This document shows positions 16,232 to 26,311 of a DNA stretch of 64,000 nt, piece by piece. The stretch is from Holophagales bacterium UBA5704 (GTDB lineage: Bacteria; Acidobacteriota; Thermoanaerobaculia; Multivoradales; UBA5704). Below the pieces are notes generated by a model. It saw nothing but the letters and a program-made list of their open reading frames with translations. It did no database searches and was not told the DNA's origin. The stretch lies in assembly GCA_002420005.1 (NCBI GenBank), contig DIHE01000094.1, positions 75,567 through 139,566 of the forward strand, read 5' to 3'. Each line of letters starts with the position of its first letter. Position 1 is the first letter of the stretch. Made by a program: the position numbers and the translations under genes.

Positions 16232-17554
16232 TCAGTCACCCAGAAGCCGGAGGAGATGGTAGTCCTTGCGCCCCTTGCGCAGGACGAGAAGGCGGCCGCC
16301 GAGCGCATCCCCGGCCGTGACCTTCCGCGTCTCCTCCCCCACCCGGACGTTGTTCAAATAGATCCCGCCGCCACGGATCGCCCGCCGCGCCTCTCCTTTG
16401 GAGGGGACGAGGCCGCTCGCGGCGAGCAGATCGGCCAGCGGAGCACCCTCGCCGGCCAGAGCGGACGCCGCCACGTCGCTCGACGGGACGTCCGCGAAGA
16501 CCTCCTCGATCTCCGCCGGCTCCAGGCCCGCGATCTCTTCGCCGAAGAGGATGCGCGTCGCCTTCTCGGCCGTCGCGAGGCCGCTTTCGCCGTGCAACAT
16601 CCGCGTCATTTCGCGCGCCAGGCGGCGCTGCGCCTCCCGGCGTTCGGGCGCGGTCTCCACCTGCTCTTCCAGAGGCGCGATCTCCTCCCGCGTGAGCCAG
16701 GTGAAGAACCGGAGGTACTTCACCACGTCGCGGTCGTCGGTGTTCAACCAGAACTGGTAGAAGCGGAACGGTGGGGTGAGCTTGGCATCGAGCCAGACCG
16801 TTCCGGCCTCGGTCTTGCCGAACTTGACTCCCGCCGAGGTGGTCACCAGCGGAAAGACCACGCCGTAGGCGAGCGGCTTCGCCTTCTCCGCCGCACCGGA
16901 GGACGGCGCCGCCTCGGAGCCGCCGCGCAGCCGGCGGATCAGGTCCGCTCCGGCGACGATGTTCCCCCACTGGTCGCTGCCGCCCATCTGGAAGGAGCAG
17001 CCGAAGCGGTCGTGGAGAACCAGGAAGTCATAGGCCTGCAAGAGCATGTAGCTGAATTCGGTGAAGGAGAGGCCATCCTCCTGCTCGATACGCCGCTTGA
17101 CCGACTCCTTGGCGAGCATGGCGTTGACCGTGAAGTGCTTGCCCACGTCGCGCAGGAAGTCGGTCAGCGCAATGGTGGTCAGCCAGTCGCCGTTGTCGAC
17201 CACGCGGGCCGGATTGGCCGGAGTCTCGAAGTCGAGGAAGCGTTCGAGCTGGGAGCGGATGCCCAGGAGGTTCTCCTCCACCTTCTCCTTGGTGAGAAGC
17301 TGGCGCTCCTGGGTCTTGCCGCTCGGGTCCCCGATCAGACCGGTGCCCCCACCGACGAGGGCGATGGGGGTATGGCCGAATTTCTGCAGCCGGGCGAGCC
17401 CCATGATGGGAAGAAGCGAGCCGACGTGGAGGCTGGCCGCCGTGGGGTCGAACCCGATATAGGCGGTGACTTTCTCCCCTGCCAGGACCTCGCGGGCGCC
17501 TTCGGTGGCCCCGTAGACCAGACCTCTCCACTCCAGCTCGTCGAACAAGCTCAT
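16232..17554 (-). CDS. tyrS: Tyrosyl-tRNA synthetase
   Basis: 440 aa, class I aminoacyl-tRNA synthetase that charges tRNA-Tyr. HIGH motif as HVGS (residues 43-46) in FDPTAASLHVGSLLPI, tyrosine-binding and dimer region with GGSDQWGNIVAG, KMSKS-type loop as KFGKTEAGTVW, and a C-terminal S4 RNA-binding domain (GEARRAIRGGGIYLNN). A low-complexity insert with SEAAPSSGAAEKAK sits just before the KFGKT loop and is not usual. It is the only aminoacyl-tRNA synthetase in the window. No T-box leader is visible in the 31-bp upstream gap. Confidence 0.96.
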   Translation of the reverse strand: MSLFDELEWRGLVYGATEGAREVLAGEKVTAYIGFDPTAASLHVGSLLPIMGLARLQKFGHTPIALVGGGTGLIGDPSGKTQERQLLTKEKVEENLLGIRSQLERFLDFETPANPARVVDNGDWLTTIALTDFLRDVGKHFTVNAMLAKESVKRRIEQEDGLSFTEFSYMLLQAYDFLVLHDRFGCSFQMGGSDQWGNIVAGADLIRRLRGGSEAAPSSGAAEKAKPLAYGVVFPLVTTSAGVKFGKTEAGTVWLDAKLTPPFRFYQFWLNTDDRDVVKYLRFFTWLTREEIAPLEEQVETAPERREAQRRLAREMTRMLHGESGLATAEKATRILFGEEIAGLEPAEIEEVFADVPSSDVAASALAGEGAPLADLLAASGLVPSKGEARRAIRGGGIYLNNVRVGEETRKVTAGDALGGRLLVLRKGRKDYHLLRLLGD

Positions 17555-17585
17555 CGGCTCTCCTTCACAAGAGGGGATGCGGGGC

Positions 17586-18107
17586 TCAGGAACCGGACGA
17601 AGCCATGTCGAAAACCATCTTCCCGGCGTCCTTGCCCTCGTTCCAGGACGACCACTCCTCGCGCAGGCGGCCGCCCTCGATCACCAGACGGGCGCCATGG
17701 ATGTGGCCGTCTTTCGCCGGGTCGATATTGGCGCCGCCGGTGAAGACGAACACCAGGTCTCCGGGCTTGGAGGCCGCGGTGTCGAGCTTCATCTCCGGCT
17801 GGTTGCCCCCGGCGCAATAGTGGGTCAGGACCAGCTCCTCGCCGATCAGATGATACATGTTGACCATCTCGTGGTCGGTGCCGGGAAACATGACCTCTTC
17901 GACCGTATGGCCGGCGGCGGTGACGCGGAAGCGGGTCTCGCCATCCATGCCGTCTCGCGGGGTCTCCTTCCAGGAGCCGGCGAGCTTCTTGATCGCTTCG
18001 AAGGCCGCGCGGCCATCCACTTTCGAGGCGGCCACCTCGTCCGCCCGGAGAGCCGGAGCGGCGAGAAGCGCGAGGGGGAGCAGCCAGACCAGGGCATTTC
18101 GGTTCAT
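17586..18107 (-). CDS. Small secreted protein of unknown function
   Basis: 173 aa with a clear signal peptide (MNRNALVWLLPLALLAAPALRA). The mature part (KLAGSWKETPRDGMDGETRF... HTVEEVMFPG... MVNMYHLIGEELVLTHYC) has the pattern of lipocalin-like DUF1579-type proteins that begin with LxGxW and list successive beta strands. No catalytic residues can be named. The start at 18107 puts the signal peptide at the N terminus; the open frame continues upstream without meaning. It lies 40 bp downstream of the GT-C gene and 31 bp upstream of tyrS on the same strand. Confidence 0.8.
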   Translation of the reverse strand: MNRNALVWLLPLALLAAPALRADEVAASKVDGRAAFEAIKKLAGSWKETPRDGMDGETRFRVTAAGHTVEEVMFPGTDHEMVNMYHLIGEELVLTHYCAGGNQPEMKLDTAASKPGDLVFVFTGGANIDPAKDGHIHGARLVIEGGRLREEWSSWNEGKDAGKMVFDMASSGS

Positions 18108-18147
18108 CGAGTATCCTCCCATTGAGACCCCCATCATATCGGAGATC

Positions 18148-19734
18148 TCAAGAGGCTCCCCGGCGGACCCGTTCCAGGTCCCAAACCCGCACGTAGCCAT
18201 CGGCGGCGTCCGGCGGCCCCCAGGCCGCCGCGAGCCGGGCGGCGAGATGCTCGCCGGCCCGGCGGTACGCGCGGCGGGCCTTTGCACGCATCCGGCGGGA
18301 AGGGGGCATCCCGGCGGTCTGCACCCGGTCGTCCTCCCAGGAAAGGCGCAGGTGAACGACCACCGTGCGCGCCGGGCTGGCCAGGATCGCGGCCGGATCG
18401 GGAGGGATCTCGTTGCGGAAGCGGATGCCGGGCCGCCGCGGCAGGTCGTAGGGTGCCGCGACCAGCACCCGGTGGCCGTGGATCTGCTGCGCGAGGTAGA
18501 ACACGCGGCCGAAGTCCCAGGCGAAAGGCCAAGGGGCTTCGAGCACCGGCCCGGGCGGCAGGTCCCGGTAAAGAGACGACAACACGCCGGGTGGCACGGT
18601 GGCCCGCGGGTGGACGAAATCCACGAAGTCGTTGTGGTGCCCGAACGAGCTCCGCCGCAGCACCGGATCGGCGAAGGGACCGGTCCCGGCCACGAGAAGC
18701 AGGAACAGCAAGGGCGCCGCGGCGGTGGCGCGGCGCGTCCACAGCCAGCCGCCCGCACAGGCCACCCACAGGAGGACGAACGGCAGAGCCGGCAGGAGAT
18801 ACCGATTGAGCACCAGCGGATGCCCCATCCCCTGGGGAGCCAGCGCGAGCATCCCCGCCAGATGGCCCACCACCACGGTCAGCGTGAACGCCCCCAGCCG
18901 CGGCTGCTCGCGCAGCAAGAGGAGCAACCCGACGACCGCGGCGACCCAGAAGAGCACGGCCAGCCCTGCCACCGGGGTTCCTGCCTGGAGCCGGAGAACG
19001 TCCCACCAGGCCTCCGGCCCCGGAAGGTCGGCCACCATCTTCTTGCCCACGAGCCGGACCAGGGAGGCACGGGCGGGAACGAGAAACAAAGCACAGGCAA
19101 GGCTGAGGCCCATCCCGAGCAGAACCAGATCGCGCAACCGCCGCCATCGATCCTCTTTGTGGACGGCCAGGTCCCCGACGGCAAACAGAAACGGCGCCGC
19201 CACCAGCGGGCCGGCTCCGAGATGGAGCCAAAGGGCGAGCGCGCCGAAGAGCACGTACGCGCCTCCCCAGCGCCACGCGCGGGTGCGCCACCAGGCCTCG
19301 AACGCCATCACCGCGAGAACGCCGCAGAGCAGCATCGGCAGATACGAGCGGGCGATCCGGCTGTAGAGCACCAGGAGCGGCGAGAGGGCGAGGAGCCAAG
19401 CGTAACAATGCACCACCGGCCGCGGCACGCGCTCCCGGAAGATCCAAGGCAGCAGGGCGAGCGCCAAGGTGCCGCACAGGAGGGATGGCATCCGGAACGT
19501 CATCTCCGACAGCGAGACACCGCGATCGAGCAGCCAGCGGTACAGAGCGGTCAAGGGGAGACAGGAATCGGTCAGCGCATAGGTGGTGAGGATCTCCGGC
19601 ACCGTCCGCGCCACCGCCGCCCGCAAGGCATGCAGCTCATCGCCACCGAGGATCTGGTCGCGGAGATTCCACAGGCGGAGCGCCACCCCGGCGGCGAGGG
19701 CGGCGAGGAGGGAGAGGCGGTGTGCGGCCTTCAA
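18148..19734 (-). CDS. Membrane glycosyltransferase of the GT-C (ArnT/PMT-like) superfamily
   Basis: 528 aa with about ten to twelve hydrophobic helices between residues 10 and 390. The first luminal loop contains GGDELHALRAAVART, an acidic motif after helix 1 as expected for the catalytic Asp/Glu of polyprenyl-phosphate-sugar-dependent GT-C enzymes. A soluble C-terminal domain follows from about 395. I set the start at TTG 19734, which overlaps the TGA of the upstream erythromycin-esterase-like gene (TTGA) and leads at once into a charged residue plus helix. No in-frame ATG lies near. Donor and acceptor are unknown; a second, unrelated GT-C gene is at 30803. Confidence 0.8.
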   Translation of the reverse strand: MKAAHRLSLLAALAAGVALRLWNLRDQILGGDELHALRAAVARTVPEILTTYALTDSCLPLTALYRWLLDRGVSLSEMTFRMPSLLCGTLALALLPWIFRERVPRPVVHCYAWLLALSPLLVLYSRIARSYLPMLLCGVLAVMAFEAWWRTRAWRWGGAYVLFGALALWLHLGAGPLVAAPFLFAVGDLAVHKEDRWRRLRDLVLLGMGLSLACALFLVPARASLVRLVGKKMVADLPGPEAWWDVLRLQAGTPVAGLAVLFWVAAVVGLLLLLREQPRLGAFTLTVVVGHLAGMLALAPQGMGHPLVLNRYLLPALPFVLLWVACAGGWLWTRRATAAAPLLFLLLVAGTGPFADPVLRRSSFGHHNDFVDFVHPRATVPPGVLSSLYRDLPPGPVLEAPWPFAWDFGRVFYLAQQIHGHRVLVAAPYDLPRRPGIRFRNEIPPDPAAILASPARTVVVHLRLSWEDDRVQTAGMPPSRRMRAKARRAYRRAGEHLAARLAAAWGPPDAADGYVRVWDLERVRRGAS

Positions 19735-21071
19735 GGCTCCACCAGCGTCGGAGGCCGCTGCTCGTCGAGAAACAGCACGCCGTCGTAGAGGCGGGTCCAG
19801 TCGAGCGCCATGGGCTCGTACTCGTTGAAGGTGGCGGTGCGCTCGCCGCGGAGCCAGTGGTCGGCCGGCAGGTGACGGACGTCCACGAAGAGGTAGGGGC
19901 GGCCGGCGGCGTGGAGGAGGGTCTGCAACGAATCGAAGCCGGCGGGCGGCAGATCGCGCGGCTCCTGCCCCACCCAGCCGCTCTTTCCATGGTACGAGAG
20001 ACAGCCGATGGTGAACATCTCCCGGCCCAGCGCGGCATCGAGAAACCGCCCCATGGGACCACCGAGCGGCCGGCCGGAGGCCGCCGCCTGCTCCTTCGCC
20101 GCCGGGGTCAGGAAGTCCTTCATCACGTGGTAGTTGTGGGCCCAAACGATCACCTTGCGGTCCTTGAGCGGCCCGTTCAGCCACCAGAGGAGGTTCTCCG
20201 CCATGGCGGTGTCGCGCGAGTAGCCGTCCGGCCCCGGCTCCATGGCGTTTCCGGCCAGGGCACGGTCCATCGCCTGGAGGCTCTGCAAGGTCTGCCGGAG
20301 GTAGTCGATCCGCCGGGCCGACCAGAAGGTCAACAGCTCGCTGCGCCGCTGGTCGATCGTGGCCACCAGGCGCCGCGGCAGCTCGCGGTTGTAGGCCCGC
20401 GGTCCCGGCGTCTGGAAGTAGTCGGCGGGGACCAGCCCCACCGCCATGGCGGTCAGGTCGGCCCGTTCCTGCGGCGAAAGGAGCTTGGGATCGAGCCGGT
20501 CGAAGAATTCGAACACCGCCGCCGGCCAGCGCTCACTGCGGTTGCGGGCGATCGAAATGCGGGAGTCGAAACCGACGATCTCCAGGGGATGCGGCGTGCG
20601 CCGGGTGGCGCGGACGTAGTCCAGCGTCGGCATCACCTCGCGGCTTCGCGCCCAGATCTGATAGAGCGCCTCCCCCGCCGCCACGGACGAAGGGACGTCC
20701 GCCTGCAAAGCCGCATCGAGAAACGGCACGTCGGCGATCCCCACCTCCCAGGCGAGGGCGTCGAAGCCCATCTTCTGATGGAGGAACCGGATCAGCCGCG
20801 CCTTGGCGAGGAACGTCGCTCCGTCCCCATGGCTCGCCTCGCCGATCTGCACCACCCGGACGTTCCCGAGGATCGGGACGAGCGGCAGGAGGTCGGAGAA
20901 ATCCTCGTCCCCCGGCTCGATCGAGCGCGGCGCCACCGCGTTCTCGTGCAGCCAGCGGACAGCCCCCTCGACGTCCCTCCCCGGGGCCGCGACGGCCGGG
21001 ATGGCCCAGAAGGCGCCGAGGAGCACCGAGAGGGCGGTGGCGCACCGGATGCCCCGAGTCTGCACGGCCAT
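19731..21071 (-). CDS. Erythromycin esterase family protein, secreted
   Basis: 446 aa with a signal peptide (about 1-28, ending VAAPG). Family motif IGEASHGDGATFLAKARLIRFL, then GFDALAWEVGIAD, followed by the long helical body, VIVWAHNYHVMKD and FTIGCLSYHGKSG. These carry the His and Glu residues conserved in EreA/EreB and the wider family. Although named for macrolide hydrolysis, most family members have no known substrate; resistance should not be assumed. The start at ATG 21071 gives the signal peptide. It is 11 bp downstream of the formiminotransferase gene and overlaps the GT-C gene by 4 bp, so it lies in one transcript with both. Confidence 0.87.
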   Translation of the reverse strand: MAVQTRGIRCATALSVLLGAFWAIPAVAAPGRDVEGAVRWLHENAVAPRSIEPGDEDFSDLLPLVPILGNVRVVQIGEASHGDGATFLAKARLIRFLHQKMGFDALAWEVGIADVPFLDAALQADVPSSVAAGEALYQIWARSREVMPTLDYVRATRRTPHPLEIVGFDSRISIARNRSERWPAAVFEFFDRLDPKLLSPQERADLTAMAVGLVPADYFQTPGPRAYNRELPRRLVATIDQRRSELLTFWSARRIDYLRQTLQSLQAMDRALAGNAMEPGPDGYSRDTAMAENLLWWLNGPLKDRKVIVWAHNYHVMKDFLTPAAKEQAAASGRPLGGPMGRFLDAALGREMFTIGCLSYHGKSGWVGQEPRDLPPAGFDSLQTLLHAAGRPYLFVDVRHLPADHWLRGERTATFNEYEPMALDWTRLYDGVLFLDEQRPPTLVEP

Positions 21072-21082
21072 CCCCCGGGTGG

Positions 21083-22699
21083 TTAATTGCGGCGGTCGAG
21101 CGCGTCGAGAACGTCCTGCAGGCGCCGGGCGGCGCGCTGCCGGATCTCCTCCCCTTCCGCGCTCACCCGCTGCCGGAAGGCCTCGTCCTTGATCTGGCCG
21201 ACGTTGATGACCACGTTCCTCCACGCGCCCCAGATTCCGGTCTCCAGGGCCTTGGCTCCCACTTCGAGGTCGGAGCGCGACGCGAGGTTCCCATGCTCGG
21301 CCATCTCGAGCATCGTGGGCCAGCAGGTGTCCGCCGCACGCATCGCGCGCAGGGGCACCTCGACCGCCTTCTGCAAACCGGCCTGCATCGCAGCCGAGCG
21401 CGCCTTCGCCTGCTCCGGGGTGTCCTTGGGCAGCCCCAGCGCGGCCAGATAGTCGTTGAAGGCATCGGTGTCGGCGTCGATCATGGGGATGAGCTCCTCC
21501 ATGGCCGCGTGGAGAGGCGGGATGAGGCGGCGCATCACCGGGTCCTTGTCCTCGAACTTGCGCTTGCCGTAGGTCATCCAGCCGACCATGGCGCCGAGGG
21601 CGGCGCCCATGCCGGCGATGAGCGCGGAGGCCGAGCCGCCGCCCGGGGCCGGCGTGCGCGAGCCCAGCACCTCGATGAACCGGCGCACGGTGAGGGAGGC
21701 CAGGGGCTCCGCGGGCTTCTCCATCATGTATTCGATGATCCGCTTCTCCGGCACGAAGGGGGAGATGGAGCTCAGGCCGAGGCGGTCCACCACCAGGCGG
21801 ATCTTCTGCTGCTCATCCACCAGGAAGAGGTTCTCCTGCTGCATGTAGTGCTCGGCCGCCATCAGCATGGCGTCCCGGGGGATGAGGCCCACCAGCTCAC
21901 TGCCCGCCACGGCCAGCTTGAGCTCGCGGGCCAGGCGCGCGCACTCCTCGAAGGCCACGTGCGGCGGCGTCAACCGGTAGTCGTCCAGGTTCATCGAGAC
22001 CTGGGCGAGGTTGTACTCGTCCACCCACCATCCGATGGCCTTGACAGCCTTCAGAAGGCCGGGCTCCTCCGGGCCGCGCCCCTGCTCGCGCACGTCGAGC
22101 GCGATGCGGTGGGCCTGCTCTTTGGTGCCGAGGACGTTCACGTTGTATGCGATCAGGAAGAAGCGGGCTCCGGTGACGGTGGCGCCCCAACGCGGCACCA
22201 GCTCTGCGGGGCCGAAGTCGGGCTTCCACTCCGGCTTGACGATTTTCTCGGCCAGCCCCTCGTATTCGCCCTCGCGGATCTGCTTGAGGCTCGTGCGGTG
22301 CGGCTGGCTCGCCGCCGCTTCATAGAGGTACACGGGGATGCCCAGCTCCTCGGCCGCGCGACGGCCGAACTCCTGGGCCAGCGCGACGCATTCCTCCATG
22401 GTCACGCCCGTGATGGGAACGAAGGGGCACACGTCGAGCGCGCCCATGCGCGGGTGCTCGCCCGTGTGTTTCTGCATATCGATCAGGCGGTGAGCCACCC
22501 GCGCCCCGGCCAGAGCCGCGTCGACCATCGCCTCCGGCGGACCCACGAACGTGTAGACCGTGCGGTTGGTCGATGCGCCCGGGTCCACGTCCAGCAAGGT
22601 GCAACCCGGGCTCTGGCGAAACGCATCGGCGATGGCGTCGATCACCGCGCGGTCACGCCCCTCGGAGAAGTTGGGAACGCATTCGACGATTCGGTTCAT
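21083..22699 (-). CDS. Bifunctional glutamate formiminotransferase / formimidoyl-tetrahydrofolate cyclodeaminase
   Basis: 538 aa. The N-terminal part (1 to about 320) is glutamate formimidoyltransferase: VECVPNFSEGRD, NRTVYTFVG, HTGEHPRMGALDVCPF with the catalytic His. The C-terminal part (about 335-538) is the helical cyclodeaminase: SRTPAPGGGSASALIAGMGAALGAMV. The pair transfers the formimino group of histidine-derived formiminoglutamate to tetrahydrofolate and then releases ammonia, giving methenyl-THF. Many bacteria encode the two as separate proteins; here they are fused as in the vertebrate enzyme. Other histidine-degradation genes are not in the window. Confidence 0.95.
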   Translation of the reverse strand: MNRIVECVPNFSEGRDRAVIDAIADAFRQSPGCTLLDVDPGASTNRTVYTFVGPPEAMVDAALAGARVAHRLIDMQKHTGEHPRMGALDVCPFVPITGVTMEECVALAQEFGRRAAEELGIPVYLYEAAASQPHRTSLKQIREGEYEGLAEKIVKPEWKPDFGPAELVPRWGATVTGARFFLIAYNVNVLGTKEQAHRIALDVREQGRGPEEPGLLKAVKAIGWWVDEYNLAQVSMNLDDYRLTPPHVAFEECARLARELKLAVAGSELVGLIPRDAMLMAAEHYMQQENLFLVDEQQKIRLVVDRLGLSSISPFVPEKRIIEYMMEKPAEPLASLTVRRFIEVLGSRTPAPGGGSASALIAGMGAALGAMVGWMTYGKRKFEDKDPVMRRLIPPLHAAMEELIPMIDADTDAFNDYLAALGLPKDTPEQAKARSAAMQAGLQKAVEVPLRAMRAADTCWPTMLEMAEHGNLASRSDLEVGAKALETGIWGAWRNVVINVGQIKDEAFRQRVSAEGEEIRQRAARRLQDVLDALDRRN

Positions 22700-22756
22700 G
22701 GTGGCGACGATATACCAAGTGGGGGCAGCCGATTCCCGTTGGAACGTGCCCCCCCC

Positions 22757-24480
<1,724 letters not shown>

Positions 24481-24484
<4 letters not shown>

Positions 24485-24885
24485 ACCGGCTCCTTCGGGT
24501 CGAGCACGTGACGATCCGGCACCACGGCGAGAAAGTCGCCGCGCGCGACCTTCTCCTCGCCCCGTCGCACTTCCACCTCCACGCGGCGCTTGCGCCCCGT
24601 CTCCTCGACGACCCGGGCCTCGGCCACCAGCCGGTCACCGACGCGGGTGGGGGCCAGGAACTGGACCGAGGAGCTCGCCAGGACGACCAGCGGATGATTG
24701 ACCGCCAGCATCGCGGCATAGTCGGCGAGACCGAAGGCGAAGCCGCCATGGACGAGACCGCGATCGTCGGCCGCCATCTCCGGAAGCAGGGTCAACGCGG
24801 CGCGGGCACGGCCGGCGCCCAGCTCCACGGGCTCTCCGACGAGCCGTGACGAGATCGCGAGATGGGTGGCGGGGGTGGGTGGCAT
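24481..24885 (-). CDS. Hotdog-fold thioesterase (PaaI-like)
   Basis: 134 aa hotdog protein. [26 protein letters not shown] is the HGG-containing active-site helix of PaaI/YbgC-like acyl-CoA thioesterases. [40 protein letters not shown] forms the typical strand pattern. Coupled by ATGA overlap to the lyase gene, which makes an acyl-CoA-related role likely. Alternatively it may be a binding or dehydratase variant, because hotdog proteins differ in function with few residue changes. Confidence 0.85.
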
Positions 24886-24921
24886 GACGCCGATTATAGG
24901 GCGGCTTCCCGCCTGGGCTTC

Positions 24922-26253
24922 CTACCGCGCCAGCTCGACCACCGCCGCCGCCTCCGGCGACAACGTGATCGACTGCGGCAGGTGCCTCCCCCCGACCCAG
25001 ATGATGCGCTGCGCATCGAGGTTCTCCTTCAACCTCTCGAACGCTGCGCGCATCTCCTTCATCGTGCCAACCGCCTCAACCCGGCCCCAGGCTGCCGCGG
25101 CAGGCCCCTTCCCGCGGCCCGGCGTCCAGACCGCGAGCGGGACGCGGATGGATTCCAGATAGCCGCGAACCAGCGCCGCATCGGAGCGGCTGGCGTCGGT
25201 GTCCCGGTCGTCGAAGACGAGCAAAATCGCCCGCCGTTGGTTCTTGTAGAGGGCCAAGAGAGCGGCGACGGCGACCGCATCGGCGAGACGCTGGGGGCCG
25301 CGTCCTCCTTCCTGAACGACGTTGACGAGATGCCAGAGCACGCCCCGGCCCCCTGTGTCGTAGAGGCGGGAGGCATCGAACAGCTCGGTCGGCGCTCCGT
25401 TTCCTGTCGAGGCCTTGGCTTGCGGCCAGATGAACCCGATCTGATCTCCTGCGCCGAGCGGAAGCTCGCGGCTGCGGTCTTCCACGAGGTCAGGGGAGAG
25501 GTCTTCGATGCTCACCCCCGCGCGGTTGCCACCGATGGCGAGAGGGGCCAACACCTTCGCCACCCCGGCGCCGCGCACGACGAGGAGTTGGGCCGGTCCC
25601 TCCTCCACCGCCACCACGGGGAGGGGCTTCCCGTGCTGGAGGAACCACCCGCGCAGCCGCGCGGGCGGCGGCAAGGTCTGTCCTTTCTTCAGCCGCACGA
25701 GCACCGCGGTCAGCTCGGTCGAGACCTCCTCGCCCAGGTCGCCGCCGAACGCCAGGTCGCGGCGGGCGACGAGAGCACCGTAGAAGGTGAGCTGCACGCT
25801 CAGCACGTGGACCGTTGCGGGATCGGTGGCCGGGAGCCGCACGCGATTGCCCGGCTCGGGGACCAGCGGCCGGCCGTCCAGAGTGATGTCGATCGCCGAA
25901 GGCGCCTCCCCCGTGAGGCTTTGCCAGGCGTAGCGGACGGCCTGCGGACGGCCCTCCGGGCCATTTTCCACCACCAGCTCGACCTCGGCCGGCGGGCGCG
26001 GCAGGTTCACCCACTGGCGCACCCGCGCGATCTCGCCGCCGTCCTCATCCAGCGCCCGGGCGACCAGCTCGTGCGGCTGGAGCGCAGGGCCGAAGTCGAT
26101 CGTCCCCTTCCAGGGAGGACCGGTGAGCCGGCCGACCGGCGCACCGTCGAGCAGGATCTCCACCGCGGACGCCGGGCCCGTGACGGTCAGCTCGACCGTC
26201 TGAGGCCCCAGGGTCAGCCCGAGAAACAAGGTGAGAAAAGCGATCTGCGTCAC
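24922..26253 (-). CDS. VWFA-related acidobacterial secreted protein
   Basis: 443 aa with a short signal peptide (MTQIAFLTLFLGLTLG). N-terminal half: beta-rich, with two repeated units (VELTVTGPASAVEILLDGAP and EAPSAIDITLDGRPL), each followed by WKGTID or similar. C-terminal third: a divergent VWFA-like domain as found in many Acidobacteriota, with RRAILLVFDDRDTDASRSD and VPLAVWTPG. The DxSxS metal motif of classical VWFA is replaced by DDRDTDAS. The function is unknown. It is divergent from the large dehydrogenase at 26312 with 58 bp between the starts. Confidence 0.78.
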   Translation of the reverse strand: MTQIAFLTLFLGLTLGPQTVELTVTGPASAVEILLDGAPVGRLTGPPWKGTIDFGPALQPHELVARALDEDGGEIARVRQWVNLPRPPAEVELVVENGPEGRPQAVRYAWQSLTGEAPSAIDITLDGRPLVPEPGNRVRLPATDPATVHVLSVQLTFYGALVARRDLAFGGDLGEEVSTELTAVLVRLKKGQTLPPPARLRGWFLQHGKPLPVVAVEEGPAQLLVVRGAGVAKVLAPLAIGGNRAGVSIEDLSPDLVEDRSRELPLGAGDQIGFIWPQAKASTGNGAPTELFDASRLYDTGGRGVLWHLVNVVQEGGRGPQRLADAVAVAALLALYKNQRRAILLVFDDRDTDASRSDAALVRGYLESIRVPLAVWTPGRGKGPAAAAWGRVEAVGTMKEMRAAFERLKENLDAQRIIWVGGRHLPQSITLSPEAAAVVELAR

Positions 26254-26311
26254 CGTTTGAGCCTCCGTGTGTGACGGAAGTATAGAGCGGCGGACCTGCT
26301 ACGCTTCCCTC

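Noticed and set aside
19731..21071. Erythromycin resistance gene
   Set aside because: The family name is broad; presence of the fold does not show macrolide hydrolysis.
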